The notes under the pieces: generated by a model | Seen by the model: only the letters and a program-made list of their open reading frames with translations | Databases searched by the model: none | What the model was told of the DNA's origin: nothing | Shown: piece by piece, positions 46,104 to 53,577 of the stretch | How positions within the stretch are numbered: position 1 is the first letter of the stretch | How the letters are laid out: every line of letters starts with the position of its first letter | From: Leptospirales bacterium | Lineage (GTDB): Bacteria; Spirochaetota; Leptospiria; Leptospirales; Leptonemataceae | Assembly: GCA_016788865.1 (NCBI GenBank) | Contig: JAEUSB010000004.1 | Location: 1 to 64,000 of the forward strand | Length of the DNA stretch: 64,000 nt | Reading direction: 5' to 3' | Made by a program: the position numbers and the translations under genes

Positions 46104-48637
46104 ACTGGCATCAGCAAACAGCGAATCATGCCCTCACCCTTAGCAAGATCTTCAAGGCTTTTGGCGAACACAGACCCGGGCTTGTATTTGTCCTGGGAAA
46201 CCTTCTCCGCTTTACCTGGCTGAGAGGATGAAAGCAGAAGGTCGCCTGCCTTTACGGCCTGCTTGTCAGCCATAACTCTCACTGGGACGACTCCAGAAAT
46301 CGCCACCAAAACGTGCCCCTGTGGGACCACGGGATCGCTATACGAATCGACCCCTTCCGGATTTGGAACGAACTTCTCTGGAGCATTCAAAATGATTCCT
46401 GCTTTCTGGACAACCACACCGAGAACCGTCGATTCTCCCTGATTCTTTGATTTCTTGACATGCCCTGGTTTGCCGGCCACTACCACATCTCCAGGCGTGA
46501 AAACATCTCCCTCGCCTGGGAAAATGTAAGCAATGCAACTGGCATCGGGTTCTGACAAAACCACGGAGCCTTCAAACCCCGATATCCCCCGAACATGCAG
46601 ACCAAACGGAGAGCCCTTCAGGCCGCGCTTCTCATGGGCGCCACCGATTACCGCACCATACCCACGCTCAGAAGTAAAGCGACCGCCTTCTGCGGTTGAT
46701 GCAATTCCGACGACCCCTGGTGCTGACCCAAGCCCAATACCAACAACACCCGCAGTCTTCCCTGCTCCAACAACCCCCTCGCCTTCGCCCAGGCCCAGGA
46801 GACCTGATCCGTTTCCAGGATTTTGTCCGACAATAGGCGCATGTGACACAGGAGGGTTGACAACTTGCTTAAATTCAGCGCCAGTTTCCGCTTTAAGATG
46901 AATCAGTCCTTTATGAGAAGAGAAGTCGTGCTCGCGTGGTGCGTAGTCGTGCACATGCGGGACTGGAGTTCGCGCGTCTGATAGCCTCGGATCGTCTCCC
47001 TGAACAACCTTGCCCGCAGAGCTTGTCCCCGGAGCACACAGCTCAACAATACCCGGAGCGCTTACGGTGGCCGCGCGAATTCTCGAGTCGCTGCTCTGTA
47101 GCGCCAGGCCTTCCTTGGTTTCACCATCCCTGGCCAGTTCAACAATGCCAGGGTTTTCCGTGGTCGCGGTGCGCAAGCGCGGGTCGTTTCCCTGCACTGC
47201 AGCGTCGGCTGCAACTTCGCCGGCTCGAGCAAGGCGTGCAATTCCTCTCGCTTCCTCGGTGGCATTGCGAAGCCGAGGATCGTCTGATTGCACAGCTTCC
47301 CCAGGCTTCGATTCATTCGCTGGCGCAAGGCGCACTATGCCATATGATTTCTCTGTGGCGATTCTGAGGCGGCTGTCGCTGCCCTGGACTACAACACCAG
47401 GTCGGTTCTCACCATCTGCAGCGAGCTCTACGAGTCCTGCCTCTTCCTCGGTCGCGACGCGAAGCCGTCGATCGTTGCCCTGAACTGCATGCCCCGGACG
47501 CACTTCTCCGTCGCGCGCAAGCCTCAGTATTCCCGGAAGATCTTCCGAGGCATACTTTAATCGACGATCACTTCCTTGAACAACAACACCATCGGCGACT
47601 TCACCATCACTTGCCAACTCCACGATTCCGCGAGCCTCTGTGGTTGCATCACGAAGCCTCCGGTCGCTGGCCTGGACGGCCACCCCTTCTTTAATCTCGC
47701 CATCCATCGCAAAGCGAACGATCCCGCTTCGGAGGACGGAAGAATACGGTATTGGTTCGGGCAGACTCTTCTCGGTCTTGTCTACAAGATCAGGGACCGC
47801 AAACAACTCAATCTCGATAATTTGCGATACATGCTTACCCTCACGAGTTCGCGCACCTTCGATTATATCTATATGAAGAAAGCGAATGTTCGTAGGAACA
47901 AATCGCCATCTATACCAGGTCCCGGGCTCTGCCAGGAAGCCGGTTTCTTCTAATAAATGATGGTAAGTAATATTGTCTTCACTGTACGATATGCGAAAGG
48001 ATTCCGGAAAGAAGGTTTCCCTGTCGTTCTTCGACAACAGACGGATCTCTCCGACCCTGTTAATAGAACCGAGATCAAGATAGACGTACTCAGGCTGCTT
48101 CTGCAATCGAAGGGCCGTGGACCAACCATACTCGGGTCGACGATCTATGATGTTTTCTTTGACCCAGAGACGATCAAGTTCGCTTGAAACCTCAACCTTG
48201 ACAATCCCGGAGACCATTACCTGGAATGCGCCGAACGCGGCTGCATATTTGCCCGATGTATCCGCACGATCCACCAGAAAGAGAAACTTTACCATTCTGG
48301 CAGAAATCAGTGAAAAATGCCACTCACCCTGGTCCAACCAGGTTCCACGAAAGTTAGCCTCATGCAGAATTGGTTCCCAGACTACACCATCATGTGAAAT
48401 CTCAAAGCGAAACGTATTTGGAAAGAATTCCTTCAATTCAGGATGCAGCTGAATGCGAATACAATTGAAAGATCTGATAGAATCAAATGTTCCAATACAG
48501 GAGACCAGACCCGGAGTATCGAGATCCGGACTCCGCCAGGAAAGAATATTGCCTGAGGTTTCTTCGGTTTTTCCGGGACTCTCCCACTGTGCGAAGAGCA
48601 GAGTTTCAGGGTGCGATATTTGCAGGAACGAATTCAT
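46100..48637 (-). CDS. Discoidin / tail-fibre-repeat protein
   Basis: 845 residues, no signal peptide. Two F5/8-type-C-like beta domains (about 1-145 and 150-282), eight 32-residue repeats (305-560), then VQGDDPRLSDARTP-VPHVHDY, a stretch typical of phage tail fibres. A glycine-rich turn region (GLLGLGEGEGVVGAG) follows. The last 150 residues (VAISGVVPVRVMADKQAVKAGDLLLSS; AKSLEDLAKGEGMIR) resemble a widespread bacterial/phage C-terminal module. The start overlaps the rep stop by 4 bases, and the stop overlaps the metF start. Could be a phage or tailocin relic or an adhesin. Confidence 0.75.
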   Translation of the reverse strand: MNSFLQISHPETLLFAQWESPGKTEETSGNILSWRSPDLDTPGLVSCIGTFDSIRSFNCIRIQLHPELKEFFPNTFRFEISHDGVVWEPILHEANFRGTWLDQGEWHFSLISARMVKFLFLVDRADTSGKYAAAFGAFQVMVSGIVKVEVSSELDRLWVKENIIDRRPEYGWSTALRLQKQPEYVYLDLGSINRVGEIRLLSKNDRETFFPESFRISYSEDNITYHHLLEETGFLAEPGTWYRWRFVPTNIRFLHIDIIEGARTREGKHVSQIIEIELFAVPDLVDKTEKSLPEPIPYSSVLRSGIVRFAMDGEIKEGVAVQASDRRLRDATTEARGIVELASDGEVADGVVVQGSDRRLKYASEDLPGILRLARDGEVRPGHAVQGNDRRLRVATEEEAGLVELAADGENRPGVVVQGSDSRLRIATEKSYGIVRLAPANESKPGEAVQSDDPRLRNATEEARGIARLARAGEVAADAAVQGNDPRLRTATTENPGIVELARDGETKEGLALQSSDSRIRAATVSAPGIVELCAPGTSSAGKVVQGDDPRLSDARTPVPHVHDYAPREHDFSSHKGLIHLKAETGAEFKQVVNPPVSHAPIVGQNPGNGSGLLGLGEGEGVVGAGKTAGVVGIGLGSAPGVVGIASTAEGGRFTSERGYGAVIGGAHEKRGLKGSPFGLHVRGISGFEGSVVLSEPDASCIAYIFPGEGDVFTPGDVVVAGKPGHVKKSKNQGESTVLGVVVQKAGIILNAPEKFVPNPEGVDSYSDPVVPQGHVLVAISGVVPVRVMADKQAVKAGDLLLSSSQPGKAEKVSQDKYKPGSVFAKSLEDLAKGEGMIRCLLMPV
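46958..47725 (-). repeat. Eight tandem 96-bp repeats (32 aa each)
   Basis: In-frame repeats in the tail-fibre-like gene. The consensus is G-I-V-x-L-A-x-D-G-E-x-x-x-G-x-x-V-Q-G-x-D-x-R-L-R-x-A-T-x-E-x-x. All units are 32 residues; the eighth diverges at its end into the DARTP motif. Confidence 0.9.
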
Positions 48638-49422
48638 TTGGCAGCAGGTTTTTCTGTAGAATGAACAAATTCTACCCGCCCTGTGTGGCGAGTCAGAATT
48701 TTTTTAAGATGCGCGGGAAGACCTGCATCAAATCGCAAGCTCGAACCATCATCGGCCAGTAACCCCTCCTCAATCAGCCGGAGACTATCCGGCGATATCA
48801 TTCCAGCCAGCTTTTCCCTTGTCGCTGACCACAGCCGTCTTTTGCCGGAAAGTATCGACTCCACGTTGGCCGGATTACCATCAAGACCGGCGAGGTCGCA
48901 TTCAGACAGAGCCCTGCGTACTCGTTCTTCGCCGAATCTCTTTCGCAAATTTTCCAGTTCGGCTGGAATACCAGACTGTACATGATTGGTTATAGATATA
49001 TGGATCTGGTTATGGGTGGGACCCTCCAGATCCATCCTGAGGGGATGCCCGGGGACACCCTGAGGGGCTCTGCCAGCCTCTCCAGGGGGAGATTGAAGGG
49101 CTCCCGTGGGGTATCCTGCAGTATCCCCCACCCAGTCGAATCTGAACTGATAATAGGTGTTGGTCCGGCCGGTGCCTCGCGTGGCAGTGATGAGGCCCAG
49201 GGAGATTAGTTCGTTGCGAGCTTCGCGGATTGATTTTTTATGCTTAAATCCGGTCAATTCCATGAGCCGAGAGGCTCCGGGGTACACACCTTTGAACTGG
49301 CCATCGGAGAATCGCAGCAATACCGGGTACAATGCTCGCGCCGCGGCGGACATCCGAGCCCATACGCCACGATCGAACAAAGCCGTTACCAGCTTTGCAA
49401 AAGGAAGACTTTCGCCCTTCAT
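48634..49422 (-). CDS. Replication initiator-like winged-helix protein
   Basis: 262 residues. The N-terminal half resembles plasmid/phage Rep and DnaD-like winged helices (SAAARALYPVLLRFSDGQ, GASRLMELTGFKHKKSIREA, ELISLGLITATRGTG). The C-terminal half is helical and unassigned. Position after parA and parB, as in Leptospira secondary replicons, supports a replication role, though no catalytic motif proves it. AAAGG precedes the ATG. A 293-base leader upstream holds a candidate antisense RNA and operators. The downstream gene overlaps its stop by 4 bases. Confidence 0.65.
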   Translation of the reverse strand: MKGESLPFAKLVTALFDRGVWARMSAAARALYPVLLRFSDGQFKGVYPGASRLMELTGFKHKKSIREARNELISLGLITATRGTGRTNTYYQFRFDWVGDTAGYPTGALQSPPGEAGRAPQGVPGHPLRMDLEGPTHNQIHISITNHVQSGIPAELENLRKRFGEERVRRALSECDLAGLDGNPANVESILSGKRRLWSATREKLAGMISPDSLRLIEEGLLADDGSSLRFDAGLPAHLKKILTRHTGRVEFVHSTEKPAAK

Positions 49423-49471
49423 CCCTGCCCTTTCGCTATGAAAAAAAATCAGATGGGAGGGATGCTTTTTA

Positions 49472-49500
49472 TTGACAAATGGCCGTACAGCGCGTATTTA
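49472..49500 (+). promoter_or_regulatory. Predicted promoter of antisense RNA
   Basis: TTGACA (perfect -35), 17-base spacer, TATTTA as -10 (weak match). Points away from rep, toward the hairpin terminator at 49524. The ATGTGACAT palindrome begins inside the -10. Confidence 0.5.
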
Positions 49501-49510
49501 TGTGACATAA
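49498..49510. promoter_or_regulatory. TTATGTGACATAA palindrome, site 1
   Basis: A 6-1-6 dyad overlapping the -10 of the antisense RNA promoter. Its ATGTGACATAATC extension is identical to the site at the parA promoter. Confidence 0.55.
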
Positions 49511-49553
49511 TCTTGAAACCCCGGCCTTCCGTTCCCGCGGAAGGCTTTTTTTT
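49507..49553 (+). ncRNA. Candidate counter-transcribed RNA controlling rep
   Basis: Predicted RNA of about 47 bases, from a start 7 bases after the -10 to the end of a T8 run. It contains GCCTTCCG-TTCCCG-CGGAAGGC, an 8-bp stem and 6-base loop followed by eight T, an excellent intrinsic terminator. It is antisense to the leader of any rep mRNA coming from parA/parB. Same position and design as ctRNAs of repABC replicons. Transcription is inferred. Confidence 0.5.
49524..49553 (+). terminator. Intrinsic terminator (plus strand) in rep leader
   Basis: 8-bp GC-rich stem, 6-base loop and eight consecutive T. No plus-strand protein gene precedes it, which is why a short RNA is proposed. Confidence 0.85.
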
Positions 49554-49568
49554 GCCCCAGCAATTTAC

Positions 49569-49600
49569 TGATGAGACATCCAAGATATTATGTCTCATAA
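49569..49600. promoter_or_regulatory. Two ATG-GAGA/TCTC-CAT sites, 19 bases apart
   Basis: TGATGAGACATCC (49569-49581) and TTATGTCTCATAA (49588-49600) share the same core on opposite strands. The second differs from site 1 by one base on the appropriate strand. They lie between parB and rep. Confidence 0.5.
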
Positions 49601-49648
49601 AAATTTGAGTCAACCATTTTTCCAGGGTTCGCAAGCAAAAACCACAAA

Positions 49649-49666
49649 CATCATACGTATTACGTA
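49649..49666 (+). repeat. CATCATACGTATTACGTA, inverted copy A
   Basis: Contains the 13-base dyad TACGTA-T-TACGTA. Matches 16 of 18 bases with a copy inside parB on the other strand (49771-49788). Candidate partition site or remnant of parB sequence. Confidence 0.45.
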
Positions 49667-49715
49667 GGATTGGGACGGCACGCCGTGGCAGGAGAATCTG
49701 CTTTTTTCTAGACAC

Positions 49716-50510
49716 TTACAATAGCTTCTTGAGTCGCGCTACTGCCGCCTTTGCGTCTGATTCTGATTTGTATGTAATACGTACGATGTTCTTATCCACG
49801 GTCACAGCGGGAGCGTAGGACTGGGCCGTCTTTCCGGGGCGGGAGGAGGGCTGCCGGGACTCGCCTCGATTGAAGCCTTTTGCCTCGCGCACGGTCTGGA
49901 TCTTACCAGACTGGAAGGCCTGGATAAATTCGCGATGCTCCCCTTTTCGGTACGCCTGAACCACCTGTATCATCAAATTCTTGCTTGTGATTCCGGCCTC
50001 GAGACATTCGCGGAGCAGGGCTTCCGGGAGGCCAGCGATGCCCAGGATCTCGGTTACATAGTTCCGGGATTTCCCGACCTTTTCTGACAGGTCCTGATCG
50101 CTGTACTCTTCTTGCCGTTTCAGTTTTAAGAGGGCCACGGCTTCTTCCTGGGCTGTCAGATCGACCCTTTGCAAGTTCTCAATGATGGCTATGCGCTGGA
50201 GGTCACGACTTTCCCTGGAAAGGATTCTACACTCTGCTTCCTTCGCGCCAATGCTCTTCAGGGCGTGAAAGCGGCGCTCTCCAGAGATAATCTTGTAAAT
50301 ATCGCCTGACTTTGTGACAACAATAGGGTGGAGTAGGCCATCGCGCTTAATGCTTGCCGCAAGCTCATCTATTTCCCTGAGTCGATCCTGCCGGGGCTGA
50401 TAGTCCGATGGCTGGATTTGATCGAGCCGGAGTCGCGTGATCGACCCGTCCAGGGTTTCCCGCCGGAAAACATCTGCTAGAAGGCCAATATCCTTATGTT
50501 TTGAGCTCAT
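49716..50510 (-). CDS. parB: ParB-family partition protein
   Basis: 264 residues. ParB/Spo0J nuclease-like N-domain with LDQIQPSDYQPR, the CTP-binding GERRFHALKSIGA motif and ENLQRVDLTAQEEAVAL; a helix-turn-helix follows (QDLSEKVGKSRNYVTEIL). The C-terminal 60 residues hold a basic linker and a small dimer domain. Shares 17 bases with the end of parA. Binds centromere sites and loads onto DNA as a CTP clamp; here probably for the replicon that carries rep. Confidence 0.9.
   Translation of the reverse strand: MSSKHKDIGLLADVFRRETLDGSITRLRLDQIQPSDYQPRQDRLREIDELAASIKRDGLLHPIVVTKSGDIYKIISGERRFHALKSIGAKEAECRILSRESRDLQRIAIIENLQRVDLTAQEEAVALLKLKRQEEYSDQDLSEKVGKSRNYVTEILGIAGLPEALLRECLEAGITSKNLMIQVVQAYRKGEHREFIQAFQSGKIQTVREAKGFNRGESRQPSSRPGKTAQSYAPAVTVDKNIVRITYKSESDAKAAVARLKKLL
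49771..49788 (-). repeat. CATCGTACGTATTACATA, inverted copy B inside parB
   Basis: Encodes the NIVRITY segment of the ParB C-terminus. Paired in inverted orientation with copy A, 104 bases apart. Confidence 0.45.
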
Positions 50511-51249
50511 TTAGCATTTCCGTTATGAAGTCCTGATACTCGCGGGCCTGCTTCGAATCCGGCGCGTAGTCGTATATGGATTTCCTGGCCAGATGACTTT
50601 CCCCAACGGCAACCCCATCGCTGATATTCTGCTCAAAGACAGGGAAAAACTGCGAAACGACCGGCAAAATAGTCTTAGTCAGGACGGTTTTGGGCTTAAG
50701 CTGAGTAATGAGGGCTCCCAGGATTTGGAGGTTTGGGTTAATCCGATTCTTAATCGAGTTGATGGTGCCCTGGAGCGCCTTCATTCCGTCGATTGAGAAC
50801 TTCTCGGGCTGGGTGGGTATTACTACGTGCGTGGCTGCAGCCAGGGCGTTGATCGTTAGCAAGGCCAGACTGGGAGGGCTGTCCATGATAATGAACTTGA
50901 AGTCTTTGAGTTTGGCGATAGCGTCCCGCATTACGAAAGGTGCGTCAACACTGTTCTGGAGCGCCTCGAACTCGGCGAGACTCAGTTTTGCGGGTGCAAC
51001 TTTCAGAAACGGCTCAGGGGTAGGCAGGAGAATTTCCTGTAATTGTGCACGGCCAACAAAGACGTCGTACAATGACTTTTCAAGCTGATCGGGATGTGTA
51101 AATATGCCCGTAGTGTTTGCCTGCGGATCCATATCGACGAGCAGAGTGGAGAGTTTTCTCTTGGCGAGGCCGTACGCGAGGTTGATCGCGGTGGTGGTCT
51201 TCCCCTCCCCTCCTTTTTGATTGGCTACTGCAATGGCCACGGTACTCAT
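50494..51249 (-). CDS. parA: ParA-family partition ATPase
   Basis: 251 residues from ATG 51249. Deviant Walker A KGGEGKTTTAINLAYG, the A' motif VDMDPQANTTG and Walker B FIIMDSPPSLALLT are intact. The short form without an N-terminal helix-turn-helix is type Ib-like, so it may not repress its own promoter. The frame stays open another 280 codons upstream, but that part is antisense to the next gene and is rejected. Alternative ATGs at 51264 and 51270 are possible. Confidence 0.92.
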   Translation of the reverse strand: MSTVAIAVANQKGGEGKTTTAINLAYGLAKRKLSTLLVDMDPQANTTGIFTHPDQLEKSLYDVFVGRAQLQEILLPTPEPFLKVAPAKLSLAEFEALQNSVDAPFVMRDAIAKLKDFKFIIMDSPPSLALLTINALAAATHVVIPTQPEKFSIDGMKALQGTINSIKNRINPNLQILGALITQLKPKTVLTKTILPVVSQFFPVFEQNISDGVAVGESHLARKSIYDYAPDSKQAREYQDFITEMLNELKT

Positions 51250-51253
51250 ACGG

Positions 51254-51266
51254 TGATGTGACATAA
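51254..51266. promoter_or_regulatory. TGATGTGACATAA palindrome at parA, site 4
   Basis: Shares ATGTGACATAATC exactly with the site over the antisense RNA promoter. Confidence 0.55.
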
Positions 51267-51288
51267 TCATGGAAGACAATGCGGTCAA
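51260..51288 (-). promoter_or_regulatory. Predicted parA promoter
   Basis: Minus strand: TTGACC, 17 bases, TATGTC. The TGATGTGACATAA palindrome (51254-51266) covers the -10. The start point would be about 4 bases before the parA ATG at 51249, again near leaderless. Confidence 0.45.
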
Positions 51289-51331
51289 CAAGAAAAAATA
51301 CTGAGCGGGAAAAATCTCTGCCTCTGGCCGT

Positions 51332-51382
51332 TGTCGGATGTCCGACATGGCCTGTCGCGCGCGTTTTGTCGGATGTCCGACA
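51332..51382. repeat. Twin identical 16-bp palindromes
   Basis: TGTCGGATGTCCGACA occurs at 51332-51347 and again at 51367-51382, 35 bases start to start. Each is a perfect dyad (TGTCGGA-TG-TCCGACA). They lie between divergent parA and the regulator gene, the second overlapping the likely regulator start codon. Confidence 0.85.
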
Positions 51383-52593
51383 TGATTGCGGAGTGGCGCG
51401 TGGCTGATATCGCGGAGATTCTGCGGGGCTGCCCCCTGACGCTGTTTCAGAGGAATGGCGGTGGCTTTCGGGCTGTCCTGCGCAGGGGATACGTCGGCCA
51501 GTTCGAGTACGCTTTTCTTGCTGAGCAGCCGGATCTCTGGGCTGGCGCTCTGGCCACCGGGAGTGTTCGTGTTCCCGGCATTCAGGGGAGTCGCGAGGGT
51601 TGGCAGGTTTGGGTAGTTGTCGATCCTCCTGGTGAGGCTGACCGTTTGCTCGTCATAGAGCTGCCGCCGGCCGTTGATCCGGGGTTTTTCCTTGGTGGAA
51701 TCCTGGCCGCCTCTCGGCAAGAGGGCAGTGCCCTGATCCCGACCTGGATGGCCGGGTACGTGGCCGAATTGTCTGCTATGCCCTCGCCCACCTTGCTGGT
51801 TGCAGAGGCCGGATCCGGTCAGGCTGAGATCATTGCCGAGATGTTGAGGAGGCGGTTTGGCTCCGAAGTTCAGGCCGAGTATTTTCATCCGGGGCGTCTT
51901 TCTGCTGCCGTGCAGATGCGCGAAATCTTTGGGGACGCAGCGGGCGCTCGGCTGGGCGGCGAGGGCTCGGGTGTGCCTTTGCTTTCTCGAGATCTGGATG
52001 TGATTGTTCTTCAAGACGTGGCCGACCTGGATCTGGCCGTCCAGCGGCGGTTGGTGGACCTCTTTGTTTCCAGGGCAAATCGGGCGCACTGGGTCCTCGC
52101 TACTACCCGAGATCTGGCATTGCTGGTCAAAGCCGGCCTTTTCTCGTCTGCACTCGCGGACCTGTTAGGGCGCGCGAAATTGGTCCTGCCTCCGCTACGT
52201 CGAATCAGGGACAAAATTCAACCCGAATGCGACCGCCTTCTTGACGAACTGAAAACTCGCTATAGTCGGCACATTGATCTGGGTCGTCCGGCCCGGAGAG
52301 CCATCGACGAATACGATTGGCCCGGGAATTGGGATGAATTGCGGAAGACCCTGGAGTCTGCATTTCTGACCTGTGTCAGGGGAGAGATTGCGCCTGAAGA
52401 CCTGCGTCTGGGGCAATGGTTCGAGCCGGACACGGATGACCTGAACCTGCGGCGGAGGTCCCGGGATCTCGAGAAGCAGATTCTGTTGAAAGCCTATGCT
52501 CTGCACTCCGGAAACCAGGTGCAGATGGCGCGCGCTCTCGGGATTTCACGTGGTTCCCTTCAATACAAAATGGCGAAATACGGTTTGCAGTAG
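51373..52593 (+). CDS. Degenerate NtrC-family regulator with Fis HTH
   Basis: About 406 residues. Middle part is a sigma54-activator AAA domain in outline: LPPLRRIRDKIQPEC, EYDWPGNWDELRKTLESA (cf. YxWPGNVREL) and a Fis helix-turn-helix at the end (QVQMARALGISRGSLQYKM). However the Walker A lysine is gone (EAGSGQAE), the GAFTGA loop is replaced (FGDAAGARLGG) and Walker B reads VIVLQDVADLD. ATP hydrolysis and sigma54 contact are therefore unlikely; a DNA-binding regulator without activator function is inferred. Start uncertain (51373 or 51382). GC-rich: 39 of 60 bases in the sample 51661-51720. Confidence 0.7.
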   Translation: MSDMIAEWRVADIAEILRGCPLTLFQRNGGGFRAVLRRGYVGQFEYAFLAEQPDLWAGALATGSVRVPGIQGSREGWQVWVVVDPPGEADRLLVIELPPAVDPGFFLGGILAASRQEGSALIPTWMAGYVAELSAMPSPTLLVAEAGSGQAEIIAEMLRRRFGSEVQAEYFHPGRLSAAVQMREIFGDAAGARLGGEGSGVPLLSRDLDVIVLQDVADLDLAVQRRLVDLFVSRANRAHWVLATTRDLALLVKAGLFSSALADLLGRAKLVLPPLRRIRDKIQPECDRLLDELKTRYSRHIDLGRPARRAIDEYDWPGNWDELRKTLESAFLTCVRGEIAPEDLRLGQWFEPDTDDLNLRRRSRDLEKQILLKAYALHSGNQVQMARALGISRGSLQYKMAKYGLQ

Positions 52594-52617
52594 GCGGGGC
52601 CAGGCAAGACTGGACTC

Positions 52618-53547
52618 GTGGGGCAGGCGGATTTTCAAGTCAAGACACCGGGCGGGTGGCTCCTTCGCATACAGCCGGAGGCATCGACCTGCGAGGTTCT
52701 GCGCGGCGGCCGGGTCGAGCCGGGGCAGGGAGGGGCCGCTCTTCATGCTATTCCAGAGGTCGTCTTTGTGGGGCAGTTTGAGTCCCCGTCCACCCAGGTT
52801 CAGTTGTTCCCCAACCGGAAGGGGAAGATCTCTATTTCCTATCGCATGAAAGGACATACCAGTGAAAATCATCTAATCATACCTTCGTACTCTGAGGCCG
52901 ACCAGTTTCCGGCCCGCCTTCGTCTCGATCCGGATACCAGGGTTCTAGTCAGTCAGGTTGCTCCGCCGGGCCGATTTGCGGTGCTCGACGAGTCCATTCC
53001 CCGCATTGAGATCGTAACCCTCAAGGTAAAGAATCCATCGCTGAACGTGCTTGTCATACACCCCGAGGAGGCGACGCGACCGGTCGAGACCGACCACCAG
53101 AAAGTTCGCGCAGCCGATCTGGTCCGGGAAGGGCAGGGGGGAGACCTCGTCAAGAACCCGGTCTTCCTCGCGCGGATCCATCTACGCAATCTCGATCTCG
53201 CCCGAGTGAAGACGCTGCTTGTGGACTTCCCAATGACCTCCGAGGAAATGGAGTTTATCCGGACCTTTCTTCAGATCATGATCAAGAATGAACGTGGGCA
53301 AAAAGACTTGCAGGCGGCTCGCGACCAACTCGGCCACCTGGACGAACTGTATCGAATCGGCTCCATCTTCTCCCAGGGCCGTCGCGAGGCGTTCGATAGG
53401 GAGATGGATACCGTCTCCCCGAGCCTCGCTCGGGACCTCATGCCGCTCGTTGCCCGGCATCGTGTCGGCATTCCCAACAAAGAGGATCAGATCTACTTTT
53501 GGGAATGCGAGTTCCGGCTTCGAAAAATTGCCGAAAAAACTGCTTGA
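52618..53547 (+). CDS. Protein of unknown function in GC-rich block
   Basis: 309 residues from GTG, 24 bases after the regulator gene. N-terminal half is beta-rich (GGWLLRIQPEASTCEVLRGG; FESPSTQVQLFPNRKGKIS), C-terminal half helical (GQKDLQAARDQLGHLDELYR). No signal peptide. No family recognised; probably co-transcribed with the regulator. Confidence 0.6.
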   Translation: MGQADFQVKTPGGWLLRIQPEASTCEVLRGGRVEPGQGGAALHAIPEVVFVGQFESPSTQVQLFPNRKGKISISYRMKGHTSENHLIIPSYSEADQFPARLRLDPDTRVLVSQVAPPGRFAVLDESIPRIEIVTLKVKNPSLNVLVIHPEEATRPVETDHQKVRAADLVREGQGGDLVKNPVFLARIHLRNLDLARVKTLLVDFPMTSEEMEFIRTFLQIMIKNERGQKDLQAARDQLGHLDELYRIGSIFSQGRREAFDREMDTVSPSLARDLMPLVARHRVGIPNKEDQIYFWECEFRLRKIAEKTA

Positions 53548-53577
53548 AATTCATGAGAAATCGTCCGAAATGGCACA

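Noticed and set aside
49792-49800. DnaA box TTATCCACG
   Set aside because: Single, one mismatch, inside parB coding sequence; no cluster of boxes seen nearby.
43044-51249. Integrated prophage
   Set aside because: Only the tail-fibre-like gene is phage-like; no terminase, portal, capsid, integrase or attachment repeats are visible, and core metabolic genes are interleaved.
51250-52089. 280-codon upstream extension of parA
   Set aside because: It is antisense to the regulator gene, has no ParA-like sequence, and a normal ParA start with MSTVAIAVANQKGG exists at 51249.
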